Of a stretch of 9,553 bases of DNA, positions 1-5,629 are shown piece by piece. The translations under genes were made by a program, and so were the position numbers. Every line of letters begins with the position of its first letter. Within the stretch, counting starts at the first letter, position 1. The notes beneath the pieces are model-generated. The model saw nothing but the letters and a program-made list of their open reading frames with translations, was not told the origin of the DNA and made no database searches. This DNA comes from Gammaproteobacteria bacterium (GTDB taxonomy: Bacteria > Pseudomonadota > Gammaproteobacteria > JALTLT01): NCBI GenBank assembly GCA_027001815.1, contig JALTLT010000444.1, forward strand, positions 1 to 9,553. The letters run 5' to 3'.

Positions 1-1526
1 GCCTGCCGCGCCTCCTCGAGGAGCGACTCCAGATCGATGTCGAGACCGCCCTCGATGAGGATGCGCAGGGCGCCCAGGGCGTTGCGCCGCAGGGCGAAGG
101 GGTCCTTGCTGCCGGTGGGGGGCTGGCCGATGGCGAACAGGCCGCACACCGTGTCCAGCTTGTCGGCCACCGCCAGCGCCTGGCCGGTGCGGGTCCCGGG
201 CAGGCGGTCGCCGGCGAAGCGGGGCAGGTACTGCTCCTCCATCGCCCGGGAGACCTCCTCCGGCTCGCCGTCCGCCGCGGCGTAGTAACGCCCCATGATC
301 CCCTGCAGCTCCGGGAATTCGTAGACCATCTCGGTCATCAGGTCGCATTTGGCGAGCCAGGCGGCGCGGCGCGCCCACGTCTCGTCGCCCCCGATCCGGG
401 CGGCGATCCAGGTGGCGAGGTGCTCCACCCGGGCGGCCTTGTCGTGCAGGGTCCCCAGCTTCTGCTGGAAGAGGATGGTGGCGAGCCGCTCCACGTGGGC
501 GTCGAGGGGCTGCTTCCGGTCCTGGTTCCAGAAGAACTCGGCGTCCGCCAGACGCGGGCGGATCACCCGCTCGTTGCCCTCCCGCACCACATCCGGATCG
601 CGACTCTCGATGTTGGCGATGGTGATGAAACGGGGCAGCAGGCGGCCCTCGCCGTCCACCACGTGGAAATACTTCTGGTTGGCCTTCATGGTGGAGATGA
701 GCGCCTCCTGCGGCACCTGGAGGAAGCGCTCCTCGAAGCGGCCGGTGACCGCCACCGGCCACTCCACCATCGCCGCCACCTCCTCCAGCAGCGCCTCGTC
801 GATCACCGCCCGGCCACCCGCCTCGCGACCGGCCTGTTCGGCCAGGGTGCGGATCGTCTCGCACCGCTCCTTGAAGGAGGCGACCACCCGCGCCTCCCGG
901 AGCAGCCCTTCGTAGGCGGCGGCGTCGGGGACGTCGAGGGCCGCCGGGTGGTGGAAGCGGTGGCCGCGGGTGGCCCGGCCGCTGGTGACGGCGAGCAGCT
1001 CGGTCTCGACCACCTGGTCACCCAGCAGCACCACCGCCCAGTGGACCGGACGCACGAACTGGGCATCCAGATCCCCCCAGCGCATCCGCTTGGGGATCGG
1101 CAGACCGTCGAGGGCGGCGCGCACAATATGGGGGATCAGCTCCGCCGCCGGCTGCCCCTTCTGCACGCTGCGCCACACCAGCCACGCCCCCTTGTCGCTC
1201 TCCAGCCGCTCCAGCTCGGCCACCGTCACCCCGCAGGAGCGGGCGAATCCCTCGGCGGCCCGGGTGGGGTTGCCGTCGGCGTCGAAGGCGGCCTGCAGGG
1301 CCGGCCCCCGCCGCTCCATCTGCCGGTCGGGCTGGGTGAGGGCCACCGACGGGACGCGCACCGCCAGGCGGCGTGGAGTGGCGAAGGGCACCGCCTTGCC
1401 GTGGCTCAGGGCGGCATCGTCGAGCCCCTTGACGATCCCCTCCAGAAAGGCGGTCGAGAGGCGGCGGAGCGCCTTGGGCGGCAGCTCCTCGGTGCCGATC
1501 TCCACAAGCAGGTCGCGGGCGCTCAT
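1..1526 (-). CDS. glyS: Glycyl-tRNA synthetase beta subunit (3' end cut by window edge)
   Basis: Beta subunit of the bacterial alpha2-beta2 glycyl-tRNA synthetase, which charges tRNA-Gly in the cytoplasm; the beta chain supplies most of the tRNA contacts. About 508 codons are visible, against roughly 690 for the full family, so the C-terminal anticodon-binding part lies beyond the left edge. Seen in the translation: the family N-terminus (LLVEIGTEELPPKAL, residues about 6-20), an internal KANQKYF stretch, and the late GSKDPFALRRNAL motif at about residues 465-480. The ATG at 1526-1524 follows a strong GGGAGGAG ribosome site. It overlaps the glyQ stop by four bases (ATGA), so the two subunits are translationally coupled, as expected for equimolar partners. 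No frameshift is seen. Identification is secure. Confidence 0.96.
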   Translation of the reverse strand, partial: MSARDLLVEIGTEELPPKALRRLSTAFLEGIVKGLDDAALSHGKAVPFATPRRLAVRVPSVALTQPDRQMERRGPALQAAFDADGNPTRAAEGFARSCGVTVAELERLESDKGAWLVWRSVQKGQPAAELIPHIVRAALDGLPIPKRMRWGDLDAQFVRPVHWAVVLLGDQVVETELLAVTSGRATRGHRFHHPAALDVPDAAAYEGLLREARVVASFKERCETIRTLAEQAGREAGGRAVIDEALLEEVAAMVEWPVAVTGRFEERFLQVPQEALISTMKANQKYFHVVDGEGRLLPRFITIANIESRDPDVVREGNERVIRPRLADAEFFWNQDRKQPLDAHVERLATILFQQKLGTLHDKAARVEHLATWIAARIGGDETWARRAAWLAKCDLMTEMVYEFPELQGIMGRYYAAADGEPEEVSRAMEEQYLPRFAGDRLPGTRTGQALAVADKLDTVCGLFAIGQPPTGSKDPFALRRNALGALRILIEGGLDIDLESLLEEARQ

Positions 1527-2443
1527 ACCTTCTCCTCCCGCAGCATGGGGAAGCCCAGTTTCTCCCGGGCCTCGTAGTAGGCCTTCGCCACCTCGCGCGA
1601 AAGGGTGCGGACCCGCAGGATGTAGCGCTGCCGCTCGGTGACCGAGATGGCGTGCCGGGCGTCCAGCAGGTTGAAGGTGTGGGAGGCCTTGAGCACCTGC
1701 TCGTAGGCGGGCAGCGGCAGCCCCTGCCCGATCAGGCGCTGGCTCTCCCGTTCGCAGGTGTCGAACCAGCCGAACAGCGACTCGGTGTCGGCCTGATCGA
1801 AGTTGTAGGCGGACTGTTCCACCTCGTTCTGGTGAAAGACGTCGCCGTAGGTGATGCGGCCGAACGGGCCGTCGGTCCAGACCAGGTCGAAGACGCTCTC
1901 CACCCCCTGCAGATACATGGCGATGCGCTCCAGACCGTAGGTGATCTCGCCGGTCACCGGCCGGCACTCGAGGCCGCCCACCTGCTGGAAGTAGGTGAAC
2001 TGGGTCACTTCCATGCCGTTGAGCCACACCTCCCAGCCGAGTCCCCAGGCGCCGAGGGTGGGGGACTCCCAGTTGTCCTCCACGAAGCGGATGTCGTGGA
2101 CCAGCGGATCGATGCCGAGCATGCGCAGGGAGCCCAGGTAGAGCTCCTGGATCTCCAGCGGCGAGGGCTTGATGACCACCTGGAACTGGTAGTAGTGCTG
2201 CAGCCGGTTGGGGTTCTCCCCGTAGCGGCCGTCGGTGGGACGGCGGGAGGGCTGCACGTAGGCGGCCGCCCACGGCTCGGGGCCGATGGCGCGCAGGAAG
2301 GTGGCGGTATGGAAGGTCCCCGCCCCCATCTCCATGTCGTAGGGCTGCAGGAGCACGCACCCCTGCTCCGCCCAGTAGCGCTGCAGGGCGAGGATCAGCC
2401 CCTGGAAGGTGGCGACTTCCGGATTGGTGGTCTTGCTGCTCAA
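1523..2443 (-). CDS. glyQ: Glycyl-tRNA synthetase alpha subunit
   Basis: Alpha subunit of the tetrameric glycyl-tRNA synthetase; it carries the class II catalytic core that makes glycyl-adenylate. The highly conserved stretches are all present: TFQGLIL near the start, QPSRRPTDGRYGENPNRLQ, EDNWESPTLGAWGLGWEVW, NGMEVTQFTYFQQVGG, VTGEITYGLERIAMYLQG, and ISVTERQRYILRVR near the end. The start is uncertain. An in-frame ATG at 2479 would give 318 aa, but it overlaps a perfect TATAAT. The TTG at 2443 gives 306 aa beginning MSSKTTNPEVATFQG, which fits the usual N-terminus (E. coli is 303 aa from memory), so I chose TTG; its upstream ribosome site (CGGAAACC) is weak. The reading frame stays open far upstream, an effect of high GC. 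It ends in the ATGA overlap with glyS. Confidence 0.95.
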   Translation of the reverse strand: MSSKTTNPEVATFQGLILALQRYWAEQGCVLLQPYDMEMGAGTFHTATFLRAIGPEPWAAAYVQPSRRPTDGRYGENPNRLQHYYQFQVVIKPSPLEIQELYLGSLRMLGIDPLVHDIRFVEDNWESPTLGAWGLGWEVWLNGMEVTQFTYFQQVGGLECRPVTGEITYGLERIAMYLQGVESVFDLVWTDGPFGRITYGDVFHQNEVEQSAYNFDQADTESLFGWFDTCERESQRLIGQGLPLPAYEQVLKASHTFNLLDARHAISVTERQRYILRVRTLSREVAKAYYEAREKLGFPMLREEKV

Positions 2444-2477
2444 GGTCGGTTTCCGTCGGGTGGCGTCAAAAACGGCC

Positions 2478-2508
2478 ATTATATATGGATGGGGGTGTGG
2501 ACCGGTAA
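2478..2508 (-). promoter_or_regulatory. Candidate sigma-70 promoter of glyQS
   Basis: On the minus strand a perfect TATAAT occupies 2483-2478. The best upstream -35 match is weak (TTACCG at 2508-2503, 19-base spacer). Transcription would begin near 2471, giving a leader of about 28 bases to the TTG start at 2443. The -10 box contains the first two bases of the upstream ATG at 2479, so this promoter and that start codon exclude each other. The box stands out in an otherwise very GC-rich region. Confidence 0.5.
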
Positions 2509-2566
2509 TCGGGAGAGTGGTCGTGTCGGTGCCGCCGCCGGGAGAGTTGCCTCGGCGCCGGGGTGT

Positions 2567-2652
2567 GGAGGCCCTTCCGGGGGACGCCGTGAACCCATCC
2601 ATGGGGGCTCGTCGGCGGTATCCCTGCCGCCAACGCCCCCGGAAGGGCCTCC
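2567..2652. repeat. Large palindromic repeat with two nested hairpins (REP-like)
   Basis: The arms at 2567-2583 (GGAGGCCCTTCCGGGGG) and 2636-2652 are perfect 17-bp reverse complements separated by 52 bases. Inside are two further hairpins: CCCA-TCCA-TGGG at 2594-2605, and GGCGGTA-TCCC-TGCCGCC at 2614-2631 with seven pairs, one of them G-U. The whole can fold as a three-way junction in RNA or as a cruciform in DNA. The design resembles dispersed extragenic palindromic repeats of GC-rich gammaproteobacteria, but copy number in the genome cannot be judged here. Confidence 0.65.
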
Positions 2653-2717
2653 CTGCCCCACGGGGCGGTGGGGGAGCCACCGGAAACGGGAGAAATGACA
2701 GAGTCATCGAATATCCA

Positions 2718-2740
2718 CCCCGGAAAGGCCTCCCCGCCCC
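2718..2740 (+). repeat. Direct copy of the palindrome arm
   Basis: This stretch matches 2637-2659 at 21 of 23 bases (both read CCCCGGAA, then R, then GGCCTCCC, then Y, then GCCCC). The inverted arm at 2567-2582 is a third copy of the same core. Three related copies within 175 bases suggest a clustered repeat unit rather than chance GC-rich similarity. Confidence 0.55.
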
Positions 2741-2841
2741 GGTGCCCCTGCCGAAGCTGCCGGTCGCCGCAAGAAGACCGCATGGGCTCCGTCCGGGGTG
2801 CGAGGGTGTTCCGCTGGTCGTGAACCGCATCCCACACTTTT

Positions 2842-2849
2842 GGTAGACT
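2842..2849 (+). promoter_or_regulatory. Possible extended -10 promoter for the PP-loop/tusA/CDF operon
   Basis: TG-G-TAGACT at 2841-2849 fits an extended -10 element (TGn upstream, four of six -10 matches). It lies about 40 bases ahead of the ATG at 2891. No convincing -35 is present (TGAACC at 2821-2826 with a 17-base spacer). This is the best promoter candidate ahead of the operon, but it is weak. Confidence 0.3.
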
Positions 2850-2890
2850 ATGCGATTCCATCCCATTCGATCGTTGCACCCGGAGCCGCC

Positions 2891-3934
2891 ATGACCACCC
2901 AGCGCAAGGCCGTTTCCCTCATCTCGGGGGGGCTCGACTCCATGCTCGCCACCAAGGTGATCATGGAGCAGGGCGTCCACGTGGAGGGGATCAACTTCTT
3001 CACCGGCTTCTGCGTGGAGGGGCACACCCATGCCATCCGCAAGAAGGACCGGGCGAAGCCGAAGCGCAACAACGCCCTGTGGGTGGCGGAGCAGCTCGGT
3101 ATCAAGCTGCACATCGTCGATGTCATCGAGGAGTACAAGGAGGTGCTGCTCAATCCGAAGCACGGCTACGGCGCCAACATGAACCCCTGCCTCGACTGCA
3201 AGGCCTTCATGGTGCGCAAGGCCCACGAGTGGATCGAGGCGCACGGCTTCGACTTCATCATCACCGGCGAGGTGATCGGCCAGCGCCCCATGTCCCAGCG
3301 CAAGGACACCATGCCGGTGGTCGCCCGCGAGTCGGGGGCCGGCGACCGGCTGCTGCGCCCCCTCTGCGCCAAGCTGCTGCCGCCCACCCTCCCCGAGCGG
3401 GAGGGGTGGGTGGACCGCGAGCGCCTCTACGACTTCTCCGGCCGCACCCGCAAGCCGCAGATGGCCCTCGCCCGCAAGTTCGGCATCGAGGGCTACGCCC
3501 AGCCGGCCGGCGGCTGCTGCTTCCTCACCGACGCCGCCTACTCCGCCAAGCTGGTGGACCTCTGGCAGGCGCGCGGCGACCGCGAGTACGAGCTGGACGA
3601 CATCATGCTCCTCAAGGTGGGGCGCCATGTCCGCCCGCGTCCCCACTTCAAGCTGATCGTCGCCCGCGAGGAGGGGGAGGTGCGCTTCCTCGAGGGGTAC
3701 CGGAACCGCTTCGTCTCCCTGCGCACCACCTCCCATCCCGGCCCGCTGGCGCTGGTGGATGGCCGCCTCGAGGAGGGAGACGAGGCGCTGGCGGCCGCCA
3801 TCGTCGCCCGCTACAGCAAGGGGGTGCGCGATTCCCGGGTGACCGTTGAGGTGCGCCAGCCCGACGGGGAGAGCCGTGAGATCGAGGTCGAGCCCCTCTC
3901 CCCGGAGCGCATTCCGGAGGGATGGCATGTCTGA
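2891..3934 (+). CDS. PP-loop ATPase, ThiI/MnmA-like, with probable NFACT-R RNA-binding tail
   Basis: A 347-aa cytoplasmic protein, probably an RNA (tRNA) sulfurtransferase of the adenylating PP-loop kind. The ATP-binding loop S12-GGLD-S17 is intact. A Cys pair follows at C100-x-x-C103 (NPCLDC) and a Cys-Cys at 209-210 (AGGCCF), both plausible sulfur-relay or metal positions. Residues from about 235 to 325 (GRHVRPRPHFKLIVAR, later ALAAAIVARYSKG with a VTVEV strand) look like the NFACT-R (DUF814) domain, known to be fused to ThiI-like proteins. Such proteins are often labelled thiouridylate methyltransferase, a misleading name. There is no THUMP domain and no rhodanese domain, unlike classical ThiI. 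GGAG at 2882-2885 sets the start. The stop overlaps the sulfur-carrier start by eight bases, supporting a shared pathway. The substrate is not established. Confidence 0.85.
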   Translation: MTTQRKAVSLISGGLDSMLATKVIMEQGVHVEGINFFTGFCVEGHTHAIRKKDRAKPKRNNALWVAEQLGIKLHIVDVIEEYKEVLLNPKHGYGANMNPCLDCKAFMVRKAHEWIEAHGFDFIITGEVIGQRPMSQRKDTMPVVARESGAGDRLLRPLCAKLLPPTLPEREGWVDRERLYDFSGRTRKPQMALARKFGIEGYAQPAGGCCFLTDAAYSAKLVDLWQARGDREYELDDIMLLKVGRHVRPRPHFKLIVAREEGEVRFLEGYRNRFVSLRTTSHPGPLALVDGRLEEGDEALAAAIVARYSKGVRDSRVTVEVRQPDGESREIEVEPLSPERIPEGWHV

Positions 3935-4169
3935 TCGCCAGACACTCGATGCCCGGCGGCTGCTCTGCCCCATGCCGGTGATCCGGGTCCAGGAACGGGT
4001 GGAGACGATGAATCCCGGCGAGGAGCTGGAGGTGATCTGCACCGATCCGGGCGCCGCCAACGACGTCCCCGCCTGGTGCCGCATCAACGGTCACCGGGTG
4101 CTGTCGGTGGAGCAGGGGGCGGAAGAGCTGCGCATCGTCATTCGGGTCGGCGGGGGAGAGGGTTCATGA
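3927..4169 (+). CDS. TusA-family sulfur carrier protein
   Basis: An 80-aa protein of the SirA/TusA/YedF family, small cytoplasmic carriers that hold sulfur as a persulfide and hand it to acceptors such as tRNA-thiolating enzymes. The hallmark Cys-Pro-x-Pro is present as C14-PMP-17 in LLCPMPVIRVQE, preceded by the usual LDARRL strand. Length matches the family (about 80 aa). The ATG at 3927 follows a good GGAGGG at 3916-3921; an earlier ATG at 3922 is in another frame. The gene overlaps the PP-loop gene by eight bases and the transporter by four (ATGA), so it is co-translated with both. The natural inference is sulfur donation to the PP-loop enzyme. It may be a paralogue rather than the classical tusA, so no symbol is given. 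Confidence 0.92.
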   Translation: MSDRQTLDARRLLCPMPVIRVQERVETMNPGEELEVICTDPGAANDVPAWCRINGHRVLSVEQGAEELRIVIRVGGGEGS

Positions 4170-5392
4170 ACACCACGCCAGACATGGGTGCCCGGCCGGC
4201 CAACGGCGAGGAGCGCTACCAGGCCTCCCGCCGCATCACCCTGATCGGTGCGGCGGTGGACCTGCTGCTCTCGGTGCTCAAGATCGTGGTCGGGGTGGTG
4301 GGCGGCTCCCAGGCGCTGGTCGCCGACGGTATCCACTCCCTCTCCGACCTCGCCACCGACGCCATGGTGCTGATCGCCGCCAAGCACGGCTCCAGGGACG
4401 CCGACGAGGATCACCCATACGGCCACGGCCGTTTCGAGACGGTGATGACGGTGATCCTCGGCTCGATCCTCATCCTGGTGGCCGCCGGTATCGCCTGGGA
4501 CGCGGTGCGCCGCCTCTTCCAGCCCGAGCTGCTGCTACAGCCGGGCTGGCCGGCGCTGGCCGCGGCCGCCGCCTCCATCGTCGCCAAGGAGGTGCTCTAC
4601 GTCTGGACCCTGCGGGTGGCGAAACGGCTGCGCTCCCCCATGCTCAAGGCCAACGCCTGGCACCACCGTTCCGATGCCATATCCTCGGTGGTGGTGCTGG
4701 TGGGCGTGGCAGGCACCATGGCCGGTCTCGACTATCTCGACTCCATCGCCGCCTTCGGCGTCGCCCTCATGGTGGCCAAGATCGGTGGTGACCTGGCCTG
4801 GCACGCTCTCCAGGAACTGGTCGACACCAGCCTGGAGAGCCACCAGGTGGAGGCGATCCGCAAGGCGATCCAGGACGTGGGAGGGGTTCGTGACCTTCAC
4901 CTGCTGCGGACCCGGCGGATGGGCGGCGACGCCCTGGTGGACGTCCACATCGAGGTGGACCCGCGCCTCTCGGTCTCCGAGGGGCACCAGGTGGGCGAGC
5001 GGGTGCGCCACTACCTCATCGACCGCATCGACGACGTGGCCGACGTGATGGTGCACATCGATCCGGAGAACGACGAGCGGGGCAACATCAACATGGCGCT
5101 GCCGTCGCGGGACGAGCTGATCCCCCGTCTCGAGGAGGCGTGGCGGGAGATCACCGAGGCGCAGCCGCCGCTGCTCGTCACCCTCCACTACCTGGCCGGG
5201 CGCCTGCTGGTGGACGTGATGCTGCCGCTGGACCGTTTCCGCGATCTGGATCACGCCCGCGAGGTGGCGCGCCGGATGAAGAGGTCGGCCTCGGAGGTGC
5301 AGGGGATCTCCACCCTGCACATCTTCTTTTTCGATCCCTCGATCGAGGAGACCAATATGGTGCACGATTGGATCGAGAATGCACAAGAATAG
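4166..5392 (+). CDS. Cation diffusion facilitator (probably zinc) with duplicated C-terminal domain
   Basis: A 408-aa inner-membrane metal/proton antiporter of the CDF family, exporting divalent metal from the cytoplasm. Six hydrophobic segments lie between about residues 24 and 210. The transport site is H57-xxx-D61 in helix 2 and H166-xxx-D170 in helix 5; in this family the HD/HD set is typical of zinc transporters, whereas E. coli YiiP has DD/HD. The inter-helix site (D78, H83, H87 region, DEDHPYGHG) is kept. The cytoplasmic domain keeps the YiiP-type ligands: H245, H261, H274, H297, D299. About 100 further residues, 310-408, look like a second copy of that domain (H341, H363 and H385 match three of the His). 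Typical CDF proteins are about 300 aa. The start overlaps the TusA gene stop. The last 45 bases also carry NtrC sites for glnA. Confidence 0.92.
   Translation: MNTTPDMGARPANGEERYQASRRITLIGAAVDLLLSVLKIVVGVVGGSQALVADGIHSLSDLATDAMVLIAAKHGSRDADEDHPYGHGRFETVMTVILGSILILVAAGIAWDAVRRLFQPELLLQPGWPALAAAAASIVAKEVLYVWTLRVAKRLRSPMLKANAWHHRSDAISSVVVLVGVAGTMAGLDYLDSIAAFGVALMVAKIGGDLAWHALQELVDTSLESHQVEAIRKAIQDVGGVRDLHLLRTRRMGGDALVDVHIEVDPRLSVSEGHQVGERVRHYLIDRIDDVADVMVHIDPENDERGNINMALPSRDELIPRLEEAWREITEAQPPLLVTLHYLAGRLLVDVMLPLDRFRDLDHAREVARRMKRSASEVQGISTLHIFFFDPSIEETNMVHDWIENAQE
5348..5364 (+). promoter_or_regulatory. NtrC binding site, upstream enhancer of glnA
   Basis: GAGACCAATATGGTGCA matches the enteric NtrC consensus TGCACCAAAATGGTGCA at 13 of 17 positions; the right half-site is perfect. 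It lies inside the 3' coding end of the transporter gene. Its centre is 32 bp from the next site and about 127 bp upstream of the predicted sigma-54 start point, so it can act by looping. Confidence 0.75.
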
Positions 5393-5400
5393 TGCATTCT
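5376..5400 (+). terminator. Hairpin at the end of the transporter gene, possible terminator
   Basis: A perfect 9-bp inverted repeat, AGAATGCAC (5376-5384) and GTGCATTCT (5392-5400), has a 7-base loop and spans the TAG stop of the transporter (5390-5392). A pyrimidine-rich tail (TTCTCTCC) follows. The T-tract is poor, so termination is uncertain. The symmetry is at least partly explained by the NtrC operator within it. Confidence 0.45.
5380..5396 (+). promoter_or_regulatory. NtrC binding site, proximal enhancer of glnA
   Basis: TGCACAAGAATAGTGCA has both outer TGCAC/GTGCA half-sites of the NtrC consensus intact and differs only in the middle (14 of 17). Its centre is about 95 bp upstream of the predicted sigma-54 start. 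With the site at 5348 it forms a pair 32 bp apart, the same three-turn spacing as the E. coli glnA enhancer, which favours cooperative binding of NtrC dimers. Confidence 0.88.
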
Positions 5401-5456
5401 TCTCTCCTGCCGGAGGGTTGTCTTTCTAACCAATTGATTTTTAGTAAGTGGCCTGG

Positions 5457-5472
5457 TGGCATGCTTCGTGCA
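5457..5472 (+). promoter_or_regulatory. Sigma-54 (RpoN) promoter of glnA
   Basis: TGGCATGCTTCGTGCA has GG and GC exactly ten bases apart (5458-5459 and 5470-5471) and differs from the TGGCACG-N4-TTGCA consensus at two informative positions. Transcription should start near 5483, leaving a 147-base leader before the glnA ATG. Placed downstream of two NtrC sites, it corresponds to glnAp2 of enteric bacteria and would fire under nitrogen limitation. Confidence 0.88.
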
Positions 5473-5544
5473 CCAAGGGGGGACCGAAAAGATGGTCCCG
5501 GCCGCTCCCTGTTCTGTTCCGGTGGCGGGAGCTGGCCGAAGTGG

Positions 5545-5573
5545 TTCCCAAACCGCGCCCGGGGGGATAGAAT
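5545..5573 (+). promoter_or_regulatory. Candidate sigma-70 promoter of glnA
   Basis: TTCCCA (5545-5550) and TAGAAT (5568-5573) are separated by exactly 17 bases and match the consensus at four and five of six positions. Transcription would begin near 5580, about 50 bases ahead of glnA. It lies downstream of the sigma-54 promoter, the reverse of the enteric order, and would give basal expression when nitrogen is plentiful. Confidence 0.55.
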
Positions 5574-5629
5574 CGGACTCCGTTTTTTCCGACCTCAGGC
5601 GCACGACTGATTCTGGAGGAGGGGCTTCA

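Larger units (their letters stand above)
2444..2890. other. Divergent intergenic region rich in inverted repeats
   Basis: This gap between the divergent glyQ and PP-loop genes holds no ORF with protein-like composition. The open frames across it are arginine-, proline- and glycine-rich GC artefacts. It contains the glyQ promoter near its left end and a palindromic repeat at 2567-2652. It also has small hairpins at 2655-2666 (GCCCC/GGGGC) and 2666-2682 (CGGTGG, loop GGGAG, CCACCG), a palindrome ATGAC-AGA-GTCAT at 2695-2707, a second repeat copy at 2718-2740, and a possible promoter near 2842. No T-tract terminator is visible. Confidence 0.6.

Noticed and set aside
420..2698. Long plus-strand open frames opposite glyS and glyQ
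   Set aside because: Composition is rich in His, Gly, Arg and Leu with no recognisable motif; they mirror the codon pattern of the conserved synthetase genes on the other strand.
2444..2890. T-box or other amino-acid-responsive leader for glyQS
   Set aside because: The predicted glyQ leader is only about 28 bases and no T-box core or specifier stem is visible; such leaders are typical of Firmicutes.
2480..4087. Minus-strand open frame continuing upstream of glyQ
   Set aside because: It is antisense to the clearly coding PP-loop and TusA-like genes, has repetitive low-complexity composition, and crosses the glyQ promoter and palindromic repeat. It is an open frame caused by high GC.
5434..5462. 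Another sigma-70 promoter, TTGATT with TGGCAT
   Set aside because: The -10 matches only three of six bases and coincides with the sigma-54 -24 element, which explains those bases better.
5456..5629. Upstream extension of the glnA reading frame by 58 codons
   Set aside because: The extension contains the promoter elements and lacks similarity to glutamine synthetase N-termini; the ATG at 5630 has an ideal ribosome site and gives the standard length.
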